The notes: generated by a model from the letters alone, not told the origin. A DNA stretch of 64,000 nt from Phycisphaerales bacterium UBA7800 (GCA_002480565.1 DLCK01000080.1:1-64000); one strand, 5' to 3'. Counted from the first letter of the stretch, positions 35,845 to 44,909 are shown. Numbers and translations: made by a program.

Positions 35845-36504
35845 TCAGGCTCCGCAACGTGATCGACGGCGTCTCCGACGAAGCAATACCAGGGATGCCA
35901 TTGCCATTAGGCTGATACTCGCTGGTTCGGGAACAGACTGGGCACGTACGCGACGGCTCACTTCAAAGGATAACGGCAGGGCGGTACCAGTCTTGGCGAT
36001 ACTCACGAGACTGGCGCTGCGACGTGATTGTTGCTTGGATGTATTGACTAAAGTGCGGAAGCTGTTATCAAGGGTTGCAAGGACAGTACCATCTCCACAG
36101 CATGCCAGCCACTGAGAATCCAACGGGAGTTGGTTAGTGCCGTTGGCACGGATACTGCTGATTTGTCCAAATAATTGTAAGGCATCATCCCCTGACCGTT
36201 CGGATTGCTCAGGGTGCACAAGAAGTAGTTCCATCCAAATTGGAAATGTGAATTGCGTGATCTGCTGCATGAAGTCGCGAATATGTGATTCGGATACATC
36301 ATGGCTGGCGGCAACTGCATCACCCTTGCTTGTTATGGAGGAATCGACAAACGGAATACCATGGGTGCGGGTTACACTCAGAGAGCGCGAGTGAAAACTA
36401 TCGTCGGCAGGATTTAGAATCGCTGCAGACGTAGGATAGACATAACTGATCCCTAAGACCAGCATCCAGACAACATATGTAATATGTCTGGCGGTGCGAC
36501 TCAT
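35845..36504 (-). CDS. PEP-CTERM exported protein, likely exosortase substrate
   Basis: 219 aa from the ATG at 36504, with GGAGGGG about 10 bases upstream. The N-terminus is a signal peptide (MSRTARHITYVVWMLVLGISYVYPTSA). The C-terminus is a textbook sorting tail: VPEPASISLMAMASLVLL, a short hydrophobic helix, then a run of eight arginine/serine-type basic residues. The middle (about 30-190) matches no family I recognise. Nearness to the exosortase cluster suggests it is one of its substrates. Confidence 0.87.
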   Translation of the reverse strand: MSRTARHITYVVWMLVLGISYVYPTSAAILNPADDSFHSRSLSVTRTHGIPFVDSSITSKGDAVAASHDVSESHIRDFMQQITQFTFPIWMELLLVHPEQSERSGDDALQLFGQISSIRANGTNQLPLDSQWLACCGDGTVLATLDNSFRTLVNTSKQQSRRSASLVSIAKTGTALPLSFEVSRRVRAQSVPEPASISLMAMASLVLLRRRRRRSRCGA

Positions 36505-36836
36505 TGCGTCCCATCCCCTCCAAATATACTCTCGGATTCGGCAAAATACCGAACCTACTTTCTCCATATGCAGTGTAATCGCTCTTGGACTTAAGACAAT
36601 TACAACTCCATAAAACAACAAAAACCATCATTTATTACAGTGGTTTGAGCATTCGGTGCGGGTTGTATCGATTGAAGGGGATCTGTGGATTGTAGTGATT
36701 ATAGTGGCGGGCATGTGAAACTTCGGTTAGTCATAAATGTTTAGTCTGGTCAGTTGGGATAGACTGCAACATAATTGAAATGTTCACAATACATCTGGTC
36801 GCATGATGGTCAATGTATTGGGCAGGGGAGGGAACC
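36505..36836. other. Divergent promoter region between two exosortase-substrate-like genes
   Basis: No gene seen. TTCGG-CAAAATA-CCGAA (36537-36553) is a 5-7-5 inverted repeat near the minus-strand gene and could be an operator shared by the divergent pair. Confidence 0.3.
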
Positions 36837-37250
36837 GTGACACATTCCCAAAGGCACAGTTGCAGTGGGCAATACGCGACTATGATTCAGAGTTTGATGC
36901 TTTGGAGCATGCTTGTTGCTGTTGGATTGTCTGGACAGTTGCATGCAAAACAGTCAACGCATGACTCCTCGTCGTCGGTGATTTCGCAGCAATTACTTGA
37001 CCAAGTAGACCAACTCTTGGCAGTAGAGCACCTCGAAGCATCCAACGATATGATTCAAGGTATGGGGCCATTGGTTCAGATCGCTGAGCAGGGCAAGGTT
37101 GATGTTGGCATTGTGGCGATTGGCAGGCAGTCTCAGAATGATCTTAAAGTGACTGCGATTCCTTTACCGGATGCTTTTGCGATGAGTTTATTTCTACTTA
37201 CGATTTTGATCATCGCCTATGTGATCCGGCGCGTTCGACTAGCAGTGTAA
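36837..37250 (+). CDS. Small exported protein with an IPLP-type exosortase-like tail
   Basis: 137 aa from a GTG at 36837, with a strong GGGGAGGGA before it; an in-frame ATG at 36813 lacks such a site. A signal peptide (about 16-40, ending GQLHA) is followed by a polar, helical mature region. The C-terminus reads IPLPDAFAMSLFLLTILIIAYV then RRVRLAV: motif, membrane helix and basic tail, the three-part sorting design, with IPLP resembling the VPLPA-CTERM variant instead of PEP. No recognised domain in between. Confidence 0.65.
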   Translation: MTHSQRHSCSGQYATMIQSLMLWSMLVAVGLSGQLHAKQSTHDSSSSVISQQLLDQVDQLLAVEHLEASNDMIQGMGPLVQIAEQGKVDVGIVAIGRQSQNDLKVTAIPLPDAFAMSLFLLTILIIAYVIRRVRLAV

Positions 37251-37279
37251 CGCCGAATTTATTTTGAGATTGAATGATA

Positions 37280-37314
37280 AACGCCGCAACGTGTTGAACA
37301 CGCGCGGTGTTTTA
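37280..37314. terminator. Hairpin terminator between convergent genes
   Basis: An outer stem (ACGCCGC with GCGGTGT) encloses the palindrome CGTGTTGAACACG and is followed by TTT. It may serve both the + strand 137-aa gene and the convergent minus-strand gene. Confidence 0.6.
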
Positions 37315-37341
37315 ATGTTGCTCGTTAATGACGAGATGCTT

Positions 37342-37965
37342 TTATGGAGTGACCGGCTGATCCAGTGGCTGTTCAATGGTAGGTGAAGCTGTAGCGGTCT
37401 TAGGTTGACCGATCCATCCCTTGACATATGCCCCATATCCAATAAGTACGATCAGACCAAAGCATGCTGCTAGTCCCATGAGTGGCCTAAACAGTTCATT
37501 GTGTGCTTCGCTCAAGAGGATGGCATTCTCACGCGACTGTTCCATTTCCTGAGCGACCTGATCCTGTTTCTCTTCAGACATTGCTGTGATGCTTAATGGA
37601 TTAGATGCTTTGTATTTCAACGGGTCTTCGTACAGTGAAACGGGTGATGGTGCTTTAAGGTGATGCTCATGCTTACCAATGGTCGGTTGATCGTCTTTAG
37701 TAGTTTGTTCAACTGAGATTTTGGGTGTATCCACAGCATCAGCTTGTGTCATTAATGCTTCGGTCACGCGTTGGCGAAATGCGTTGGCTTGCTGCTTATC
37801 ATCAAGTGATTGCAGTGATGCTTCGAAGAGCACTTTGGCCAATTGATCGCCACTCTTACCTGCTCGATCGCGCAAGGTGGTTAACTGCTCGGCATTATCC
37901 CAAATTGGATGATCCGAGTCTGTTTGAACTTTCGACTGTTCCTGGCCTGGTTTTGCCTGGTCCAT
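37342..37965 (-). CDS. Hypothetical protein with a C-terminal membrane helix
   Basis: 207 aa from the ATG at 37965 (MDQAKPGQEQ). The N-terminal 150 residues are charged and rich in Gln, Lys, Asp and Glu with helical stretches (DNAEQLTTLRDRAGKSG), probably partly disordered. One membrane helix near the C-terminus (LFRPLMGLAACFGLIVLIGYGAYV) is followed by a short Pro/Thr-rich tail. No family recognised. It is convergent with the IPLP-tail gene. Confidence 0.6.
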   Translation of the reverse strand: MDQAKPGQEQSKVQTDSDHPIWDNAEQLTTLRDRAGKSGDQLAKVLFEASLQSLDDKQQANAFRQRVTEALMTQADAVDTPKISVEQTTKDDQPTIGKHEHHLKAPSPVSLYEDPLKYKASNPLSITAMSEEKQDQVAQEMEQSRENAILLSEAHNELFRPLMGLAACFGLIVLIGYGAYVKGWIGQPKTATASPTIEQPLDQPVTP

Positions 37966-38262
37966 GTCCTGTCTCTCTTTCCCCCACTTATTTAAAAACA
38001 AGCAGAATCGACCCATTGGGTAGATTAATTGCGGACCCGTCCCACTGACTGCTATCGACCAACCATGCCGGGCACTTAAGCCGGATCACTACGATGAATC
38101 AAAAAAATGTTTTACAAGGGCATAGAGTTGCTAGAACCTGATTTTTCGGACAAGTTTGTCGCAGTTATCCGGACGGTATTGTAATTTGATACACGAGATG
38201 TCATTTGCCCGAGCAGTCGTTTGGGTGATACCATGTCGACTCTTTAAGACATACCACAGCAC

Positions 38263-39396
38263 ATGACAAAGGGCATAGCATTGCAGAGAACCGCTTTTTA
38301 TAAGTTTCATTCCGACCGTGGCGCCAAGTTCGTTGACTTCGCTGGCTGGGAGATGCCGATCTCCTTTGGCTCAGTAATTGATGAGCATAATCAGGTTCGC
38401 ACCAAAGGTGGACTCTTTGACGTTTCACATATGGGACGTTTAAAACTGACAGGTCGTCATGTACGGCGTTTGCTTGAACGTATATTGACTCGCTATATCA
38501 CTGATATGGCTGACAAGTCCTGCCGCTATGCACTGGTTTGTAATGAGCAGGGTGGTGTGTTGGATGATGTGATTCTTTACAAATTCCCATCGCATTACAT
38601 GCTGGTGGTCAACGCTTCGAACCGACAGAAAATTCTTGAGCATTTAAACACGGTTGCCAAGGATGAAAGCCTGATCGTCAAGATTGATGATCAGACGGAG
38701 TCGACAGCTATGGTCGCGTTGCAAGGTCCACGCGTGATGGAGAAGATTGGTGAGTTTTCTCGTGAAGTGCCGACGCTTAAGCGTTATAGCTTCTGCGAAA
38801 AGAATCTGTTGATCCTCAAGATGACCATTAGTCGCACGGGCTATACCGGCGAAGACGGCGTGGAAGTGATCATGGGTTCGATGATGGCCGAGAAAGCCAT
38901 CAAGCTGCTGGTCAAGGAATCACCGAACCCTGAGGAAAACGTGATGAGTTCGGTCGGTCTTGCTGCCCGGGATACCTTGCGTCTTGAAGCTGCCATGCCA
39001 CTGTATGGCCACGAGCTTTCCGAGACGATTGACCCGTTGACCGCCGGTCTGGACTTTGCGGTGACACTCAACAAAGAAGAGTTGGATCGCGGTGAAAAGT
39101 TCATCGGCCAGGACGCACTCAAAGCCATCAAAGCCGCAGGACTTAAACAGAAACGTGTCGGCATCAAATTCGAAGGCAAACGTACTCCACGTCAAGATAT
39201 GACTGTGGTCAGTGATGGCAGTAAGGTCGGCTATGTCACCAGTGGTTGCCTGTCTCCGACTCTCGGCTATCCCATTGCGATGGCTTATGTCGATGTCGCA
39301 GTCTCTGAAATCGGCACCAAACTGTCGGTCGATCTTGGTAACGGTAAAACCATTGACGGTGAAGTCGTGGCATTGCCGTTCTACAAGAAACCGTAA
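38263..39396 (+). CDS. gcvT: Aminomethyltransferase, glycine cleavage T protein
   Basis: 377 aa. FVDFAGWEMPISFGSVIDEH, SRTGYTGEDGVEV and LEAAMPLYGHEL are GcvT hallmarks with folate- and substrate-contact residues. It transfers the methylene group from the H-protein-bound intermediate to tetrahydrofolate. The other glycine cleavage genes (gcvH, gcvP) are not in the window. I found no glycine riboswitch in the 246 bases upstream. A very strong terminator follows. Confidence 0.93.
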   Translation: MTKGIALQRTAFYKFHSDRGAKFVDFAGWEMPISFGSVIDEHNQVRTKGGLFDVSHMGRLKLTGRHVRRLLERILTRYITDMADKSCRYALVCNEQGGVLDDVILYKFPSHYMLVVNASNRQKILEHLNTVAKDESLIVKIDDQTESTAMVALQGPRVMEKIGEFSREVPTLKRYSFCEKNLLILKMTISRTGYTGEDGVEVIMGSMMAEKAIKLLVKESPNPEENVMSSVGLAARDTLRLEAAMPLYGHELSETIDPLTAGLDFAVTLNKEELDRGEKFIGQDALKAIKAAGLKQKRVGIKFEGKRTPRQDMTVVSDGSKVGYVTSGCLSPTLGYPIAMAYVDVAVSEIGTKLSVDLGNGKTIDGEVVALPFYKKP

Positions 39397-39428
39397 AGAC
39401 TTCAGAATTTGAAATATAAATGAATATG

Positions 39429-39467
39429 ACGCGGGAACTCGAATTGGCGAGTTCCCGCGTTTTTTTA
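39429..39467 (+). terminator. Intrinsic terminator after gcvT
   Basis: A 13-bp perfect stem (39429-39441 with 39448-39460) around AATTGG, then a T-run at 39460-39466. The T-run abuts the stop codon of the convergent AraC-type gene. Confidence 0.92.
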
Positions 39468-40460
39468 CTGCATGTCCAACAACTGCCTGATTTGGTTGGC
39501 GGTGGTTTGCTTCTGGTTTTTACGGTAGTCCTTGGGAGTGCTGCCTGTGGCATTGCGGAACCAGTTGGTGAAGTGTGCCGGCTGTTTGAATGCCATGTCG
39601 AAAGCCAATTGCTTGATGGGAATCTTGCTGCTGATGAGCATGGTGCATGCATAGTTGAGTCGTTGCATCTGGGCATAGGCTTTAGGTGTCAGCCCCATTC
39701 GAGCGACGAAGATGCGATTGAGTTGGCTGATGCTAAGCCCTGCATGTTGCTCGATGGCTTTGCGATTGTAGGTTGTGTGACAGGCTGTTTGCTCAATGAA
39801 TCGCATGGTATCGTTGATCCGTTGATCGGTGACAAACTGCATGTTTAAAGTGCGATCCATTTGTTGCATACTGTGGTGATAGGCATTGACCCATTTGAGC
39901 ATCGCCTGCTGAAGTTGAATGTACTGTGGCAGGGAGCAGCTGTGTTTGAGCATGCCTTCTTCCATGTACGGCAAGGTAGGTGTCAGATGCAGGACGCGTT
40001 TGCAGATGCGCGTGAGTTGTCCTGCTGCACGATTGAGATTGGCAAAGCGTTCTGCTGCAAAGCTGATCCATTGATCATGTGGGTAAAGCATTTGATGGTT
40101 GGGCCAACTGATAATGGTTCTGATGGAGATGATCCGAGCGTCATCCGAAAAGTGATGTTCAATCTTGTCCGCAACAGGGAAAAACCAGTTGCCATGTGCA
40201 ACAGTCATATTGCCTGCGGTAGGGCTGGTGACCGTGACGTTGCCCTGGAGGATTTGCCAAGCAGTGATGGTGACGAACTCCGGGCCGACGTGGTGAAGTT
40301 CCTGAGGTGGACCTTCATACGCCCAGACGAGCTTCATGCGCATACGATCCCAATCAAGGTGCCTGAGTTGAGTTGGGGTGGTTTGCGGTCTCAATGCGTT
40401 GATATTGTAATTTTTTACGCAATTCTGGCAAGCGAAAACTCGCTTTTGTTCGAGTCTCAC
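39465..40460 (-). CDS. AraC-family transcriptional regulator
   Basis: Up to 331 aa. The C-terminal 100 residues hold the two AraC helix-turn-helix units (RKAIEQHAGLSISQLNRIFVARMG and IPIKQLAFDMAFKQPAHFTNWFRNATGSTPKDYR). The N-terminal part is cupin-like (GPEFVTITAWQILQGNVTV). The start is uncertain: the longest frame uses a GTG at 40460, while the first ATG is at 40343; the LDWDRMRMKLVW region looks conserved, so a start upstream of it is favoured. It is divergent from a pseudopilin gene 76 bases away, which it may control. Confidence 0.85.
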   Translation of the reverse strand: MRLEQKRVFACQNCVKNYNINALRPQTTPTQLRHLDWDRMRMKLVWAYEGPPQELHHVGPEFVTITAWQILQGNVTVTSPTAGNMTVAHGNWFFPVADKIEHHFSDDARIISIRTIISWPNHQMLYPHDQWISFAAERFANLNRAAGQLTRICKRVLHLTPTLPYMEEGMLKHSCSLPQYIQLQQAMLKWVNAYHHSMQQMDRTLNMQFVTDQRINDTMRFIEQTACHTTYNRKAIEQHAGLSISQLNRIFVARMGLTPKAYAQMQRLNYACTMLISSKIPIKQLAFDMAFKQPAHFTNWFRNATGSTPKDYRKNQKQTTANQIRQLLDMQ

Positions 40461-40536
40461 CGCCTAGACTATTCATATGAGATCACAGTGGGATTAATCC
40501 CATGGGTAGATGTATTGATTGTGGAAGGAACCAACC

Positions 40537-41256
40537 ATGCGACGATCCCGACTTGAAGGTTTTACACTCATTGAGTTACTTGTGGTGATTTCGATCATCG
40601 CGTTGCTGATCGCCATTTTACTTCCTGCTCTGGGGAAGGCTCGTAAGTCTGCTGCCCGTGTTGCTTGTCAGACGCGGTTGCATCATCTGATGGTTGCATC
40701 ATTGGCTTTTGCGGTGGACAACAAGGATACGTTCCCCAATCGCGGTAAGCCGGCCTACCCGCATGCGACCAGCGCCAATACCGGTAGCATTTACTTTGTC
40801 GATGCCAACCCGTCTGATCGGTACCCGCTGAATGTTTGGCAGGAACGTTACATGCAGGGCAGTCGAGGGGACACTTTGTTTTGCCCAGGTGACCTGGTCA
40901 ACGATCCATCTCGCCGTGCCGATGCGCCGGGGTATAGCAAGGAATGGATGACCTATCAATATTTTGGTGATGCCAACATTGCCAACCGTTGGGGGTGGGG
41001 CCAGTGGCGATCGAGTCGTCAACTGCTTGATCCCAACGATGTGCATACCAGCCCCAAGACACCGATTTGGAGCTGTATCACGGCACGTTATAAGGCCACC
41101 GGTCTATGGCTTGCACACGACTCGGCCAATGGCACAGAAACCCAGGGCCAAAACTCCGCGCAACTTGATGGTTCCGTCAAGTGGGTTCAGTTCGAAAATC
41201 TCGAATGGGTCGTTTACAGCGGGAGCCTTGAATTCTACCGATGGGACAGACAGTAA
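40537..41256 (+). CDS. Orphan prepilin-type (pseudopilin-like) protein
   Basis: 239 aa. MRRSRLEGFTLIELLVV holds the prepilin peptidase site (cut after Gly8, Phe methylated, Glu at +5) followed by the hydrophobic helix. The exposed domain (about 45-239) has Cys, Trp and Tyr-rich segments (MTYQYFGDANIANRWGWGQW) and no recognised subdomain. GGAAGGAA precedes the ATG. It stands alone, divergent from an AraC regulator, without secretion-system genes nearby. Confidence 0.85.
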   Translation: MRRSRLEGFTLIELLVVISIIALLIAILLPALGKARKSAARVACQTRLHHLMVASLAFAVDNKDTFPNRGKPAYPHATSANTGSIYFVDANPSDRYPLNVWQERYMQGSRGDTLFCPGDLVNDPSRRADAPGYSKEWMTYQYFGDANIANRWGWGQWRSSRQLLDPNDVHTSPKTPIWSCITARYKATGLWLAHDSANGTETQGQNSAQLDGSVKWVQFENLEWVVYSGSLEFYRWDRQ

Positions 41257-41372
41257 ACGATCAGACCTTCAGCAAGACGCATTGATAGATACATCAATTG
41301 TTGATGACGTCGACTTACCAAGCATAGATTCGTTTTGGATTGAATATCAGAACAACAATTGAATATTCTTGA

Positions 41373-41744
41373 TCACACATCAAAGCTTTGTGCGGCTTTG
41401 TCGTTGGTGTCCTGAATGTTGAAGGACAGATGCAAACGTGTGATGTGGAATATTTCATAGACCGATGGTTGAACCTGTGCGATGCGCAATTGGCCATGCG
41501 CTGCGTCGAGCTTACGCTGAATACCGATCATTTCACCAAGCAGACTTGAAGACAGATGTTCGACCATACTCATGTCGATGATCACGCGTGGATTCTGGCG
41601 GCGTTCAAGGATGTCGAAAATCACAGCACGCAATTTCTCGACCCATGCCTGGCCGGTGAGGAATTGGCCCAAGGGTTTGACCAGCACGATACCATCATGA
41701 CTTTTCTTGACTTCAATCGGACATTCACTGGTATTTAAACTCAT
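41373..41744 (-). CDS. STAS-domain protein (anti-sigma factor antagonist-like)
   Basis: 123 aa. GIVLVKPLGQFLTGQAWVEKLRAVIFDIL and RVIIDMSMVEHLSSSLLGEMIGIQRKL fit the STAS fold, with the phosphorylatable Ser expected in HLSSSLLG. It probably acts in a partner-switching cascade. No kinase or phosphatase partner is adjacent. Confidence 0.85.
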   Translation of the reverse strand: MSLNTSECPIEVKKSHDGIVLVKPLGQFLTGQAWVEKLRAVIFDILERRQNPRVIIDMSMVEHLSSSLLGEMIGIQRKLDAAHGQLRIAQVQPSVYEIFHITRLHLSFNIQDTNDKAAQSFDV

Positions 41745-41785
41745 AGGTCAATCTTATTTGCGTCGTTATTGGGAAGATGAGTCCA

Positions 41786-41831
41786 GGGTGTGATGAAGGT
41801 ATTCTACCAGAATCGCTGGCAGATCACACCC
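41786..41831. other. Nested inverted repeat between the STAS and acyltransferase genes
   Basis: GGGTGTGAT (41786-41794) pairs with ATCACACCC (41823-41831), with an inner CCAG/CTGG stem. No T-run on either strand, so its role is unclear. Confidence 0.4.
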
Positions 41832-41853
41832 ATTTAAAGGGGTATTTTTGTCG

Positions 41854-42483
41854 TTAACGATCTTTGACCCATTTGGCGGGTATCCCCATGTAAATGCCGC
41901 GTGGCTTGGTGTCTTTCGTCAGCACCGAGTTGGCACCAATGACGCAACCTTGAGCAATATGCGTGTTCGCTATGATCGTTGCATTGGCACCGATCCAGAT
42001 GTCCTGTTCAAGTGTAATGGGGCCAGCGACAGAAGGGGCCAATGCCATTGGTATATCAGTGACATGATGATCATGTCCGACCGTTGCAAGCACGACATGC
42101 GATGCGATGTTGCAGTAGGGGCCGATGGTTAATCCACCATGCCCGTAGAGAACAGCATTAGGTGCAAAGTGCGAGTGATGTCCGATGTGGATAAAGCTTT
42201 TCTCACTGTTACCTGTTGAAAGATAGACACCCGGATACAGAGTTACATGATCTTCGATGATCAGTTCACTGCTGCCTTGAATAAACACGTTTGGATAGAT
42301 GGTGACATCGTTGCCGATTCGACCGATGCGCAGCGCATCATGAAGGTGAAAACCGTGCATGATGGTGACGTTGTTGCCAACGGATAAACATTGGGGAGCA
42401 TGGATGATGGCATTCGGATCAACGATCACGTTCTCACCACAGGCTGAAAATTGTTTGCGCAGGTCGGTCATGGATACTGACAT
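41854..42483 (-). CDS. Hexapeptide-repeat O-acyltransferase
   Basis: 209 aa from the ATG at 42483. It is nearly all left-handed beta-helix repeats (VIVDPNAIIHAPQCLSVGNNVTIMHGF; IWIGANATIIANTHIAQGCVIGANSVLTKD), as in maltose/galactoside acetyltransferases and WbbJ-type proteins. HHSHFAPNAVLYGHGG supplies a likely catalytic His. The acceptor is unknown. No clear ribosome site. Confidence 0.85.
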   Translation of the reverse strand: MSVSMTDLRKQFSACGENVIVDPNAIIHAPQCLSVGNNVTIMHGFHLHDALRIGRIGNDVTIYPNVFIQGSSELIIEDHVTLYPGVYLSTGNSEKSFIHIGHHSHFAPNAVLYGHGGLTIGPYCNIASHVVLATVGHDHHVTDIPMALAPSVAGPITLEQDIWIGANATIIANTHIAQGCVIGANSVLTKDTKPRGIYMGIPAKWVKDR

Positions 42484-42623
42484 TATACGGGAATATGCAA
42501 CAGTCAATTAAGTGATGCGATTCAGATCACAAACATGATATCGTCTGGATAGTTCATAATAAGTCGTCATGCCCCAAACGGGGTGTCAATCCAATACATT
42601 GGCAGGATCATTGGCATCATCGC

Positions 42624-42661
42624 ATAAAAAAACACGGGATGCATCAACCTGCATCCCGTGT
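42624..42661 (-). terminator. Terminator of the sigma factor gene
   Basis: An 11-bp perfect stem (42633-42643 with 42650-42660) is followed on the minus strand by a run of seven T residues. Confidence 0.88.
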
Positions 42662-42723
42662 ATCAATTGGCGTTGATCGGCTATATAAATTTTAAATAAA
42701 ATGAAATAAGTGCAGCGTAAAGC

Positions 42724-43716
42724 TTAGCGCAGATAATCGCCTTCCAAAGTTACGCGGATTTTCTTCAGAGCCTTGTTCTGGATCTGACGGACACGTTCCT
42801 TGGTCACGCCAATCAACCGTCCTACTTCTTCAAGGGTCAACGGCGAAGCGTCGGGTTGTTTGTGGAGTTTTTCGCCAATGGCAAAGCGGTGCTCAATGAC
42901 CTGCTTTTCGACCTTGGTCAGATCGGCGGTGTTCTTGTTGAGAATTTGCAACACTTCAGTCGCACAGTCCATCTCGTGACCTTCACGGCAGCGTTCCATG
43001 TAGTCCGAGCGTTCCATCTTGGGATCAAAGTCCGCTGGGAACATCTGGCGATACCGCGTGTGCTTCATGCCGCTGCGTGAAAAGGCTTTGAGAATCGCAC
43101 GGCAGGCATAGGTTGAAAATTTGAATCCACGTCCAACATCAAACTTATCCACGGCACGCAGAAGAGCCATATTGCCTTCGCTGACCAGATCGGAAAAGTC
43201 CATGTCAATACTGCGGGCTCGCTTGGCCATGGCAAGAACCAAAGCCAGGTTCGTCTTGGCGATTTTATGACGGTAGTACTCAGAGCGTTCAAACCAACTA
43301 AATAGGTTGGCCTGGTTTTCGTCAGAAGGGGATTCCTGCTCGCTGATCTCGGCCTTGATCATCCAGACGCGATAGCGACAAAAATTAAATCGCAAGAACA
43401 AAGTCTGCTCCTGCTCCGTAGTCAAGAGAAGAGACGATGCTTGTCGCATGGTGGTGGAAGTAGGAACATCCATCACTGGGCGATACCAGCTCGTATCCGG
43501 TTCTTGAATGACTGGCAATTCTTCAAAGAGTTTGGCTTCAAATTCCTGTTCATGAAAATCAGGATGATCGATGAAGTCAAAAGTCTCCGTGAAAATGCAC
43601 CTGAGAAACGGTTGCTTTGATTCTGATACGCGAGACCACCAAGCTGGATCAGTCTCTTGTGTCGGATCTATCGTTCCGTTTTCAGGCAACTTTGCCGTGC
43701 TGAGTGATGCACTCAT
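42724..43716 (-). CDS. Sigma-70 family RNA polymerase sigma factor, divergent
   Basis: 330 aa. Region 2 is clear (FSDLVSEGNMALLRAVDKFDVGRGFKFSTYACRAILKAF) and region 4 is a typical helix-turn-helix (LTLEEVGRLIGVTKERVRQIQNKALKKIR). The WxIRQ melting motif of region 2.4 is replaced by CRAILKAFSR, region 3 is short, and an acidic N-terminal extension of about 85 residues has no match to region 1.1 that I recognise. It is likely an alternative factor; its promoters are unknown. Confidence 0.87.
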   Translation of the reverse strand: MSASLSTAKLPENGTIDPTQETDPAWWSRVSESKQPFLRCIFTETFDFIDHPDFHEQEFEAKLFEELPVIQEPDTSWYRPVMDVPTSTTMRQASSLLLTTEQEQTLFLRFNFCRYRVWMIKAEISEQESPSDENQANLFSWFERSEYYRHKIAKTNLALVLAMAKRARSIDMDFSDLVSEGNMALLRAVDKFDVGRGFKFSTYACRAILKAFSRSGMKHTRYRQMFPADFDPKMERSDYMERCREGHEMDCATEVLQILNKNTADLTKVEKQVIEHRFAIGEKLHKQPDASPLTLEEVGRLIGVTKERVRQIQNKALKKIRVTLEGDYLR

Positions 43717-44196
43717 AGGCCAACCTGCCTCTCACACTGTTTGGGATACCCTATCCCTGTCTCTCACTATCTCTTCCCGCTGCTTTTAAAGACTCGGCGA
43801 AAGACTTGAACCGTGATCTTTTACTGACAGCACACACTCTCTGCTCTTAAAGTTACACTCTTTTGGGACGAGATGTTTCGAATACGCTAAATTTTTTTAT
43901 TTTTTTTTGCCTAAATTCGGTTTAACCCGTCATGAAAAACATCGTCCAATCCGGTTATATTTTGCCACTTTTTGATCAAATACCCTGGTGTAAAATTGAA
44001 AACAAACGACAGCGGCGTCTTAATTAAATTGTTGAGAATAATTGAATTACGTCAGGAATATTGCTTTGGTCAACTTGATTTATGTCGGTATGAACCTTAC
44101 GATTTGACTTACAGAATTTGACCGCTATGCCTTTTTCGGTGTAAGTCAACCATTAATACACTCAGAGACCTTTTTAGCACTCTCAAGGAGCCAAAC
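43717..44196. other. 480-base region between the divergent sigma factor and sod genes
   Basis: No gene seen. It holds promoters for both genes, a T-rich tract near 43892-43910, and a 10-bp inverted repeat at 44104-44149 in the sod leader, listed separately. Confidence 0.5.
44104..44149. promoter_or_regulatory. Long inverted repeat in the sod upstream region
   Basis: TTGACTTACA (44104-44113) and TGTAAGTCAA (44140-44149) are a perfect 10-bp pair with a 26-nt spacer, 48 bases before the sod ATG. The left arm includes a TTGACT that could serve as a -35 element. Confidence 0.5.
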
Positions 44197-44820
44197 ATGG
44201 CATACGAAGTCCCCAGTCTGACTTATTCATTTGACGCACTTGAACCCCATATCGATGCGCGAACGATGGAAATTCATCACGACAAGCATCACGCAGCCTA
44301 CGTCAGCAAGCTCAACGCTGCTGTGGAAGGTCTGGAAGTGCCTGCATGTATCTGCGAATTGATCAGCGATATCAGCAAGCTTCCGGCCGATAAGCAGGGC
44401 GCTGTTCGCAATAACGGTGGCGGACACGCTAACCATACTCTGTTCTGGGAAATCATGGCTCCAGGTGGCGCATCAGCACCATCAGGTGACTTGGCTGCAG
44501 CGATCGAATCAGACCTTGGTGGTTTTGACGCATTCAAGACCGCATTCTCCAATGCCGCTGCAACCCGCTTCGGCTCCGGCTGGGCATGGTTATGTGTCAA
44601 GGAAGATGGCAAGCTCTGCGTCTGCTCAACACCCAATCAAGATAACCCCGTCATGAAGGGCATCGCCGAATGTGCAGCCAAGCCCATCCTTGGTCTGGAC
44701 GTTTGGGAACACGCTTATTACCTCAACTATCAAAACCGTCGTCCTGATTACGTTGCTGCATTCTTCAACGTCATCAACTGGGACGTCGTGGCTGCCAAAT
44801 ACGCCAAAGCCAAAGGCTAA
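44197..44820 (+). CDS. sodA: Superoxide dismutase, Mn type
   Basis: 207 aa. The metal ligands lie in MEIHHDKHHAAYV, NNGGGHANHTLFW and LGLDVWEHAYYLNYQNRRPDY. GGGH at the first shell and NQD in CSTPNQDNP follow the Mn-specific pattern rather than the Fe one, though metal use needs assay. No signal peptide, so cytoplasmic. A perfect AAGGAG ribosome site precedes the ATG. Confidence 0.94.
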   Translation: MAYEVPSLTYSFDALEPHIDARTMEIHHDKHHAAYVSKLNAAVEGLEVPACICELISDISKLPADKQGAVRNNGGGHANHTLFWEIMAPGGASAPSGDLAAAIESDLGGFDAFKTAFSNAAATRFGSGWAWLCVKEDGKLCVCSTPNQDNPVMKGIAECAAKPILGLDVWEHAYYLNYQNRRPDYVAAFFNVINWDVVAAKYAKAKG

Positions 44821-44909
44821 ACCAATCCATTCCAACGATTGGAACCCCGAAGCTTGACTGCTTTTCATTGTGACATGTTCACAGATGAATGGCCTGAAAG
44901 CTTCATATA

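Noticed and set aside
38017..38262. Glycine riboswitch upstream of gcvT
   Set aside because: I could not find the conserved aptamer core segments in the region.
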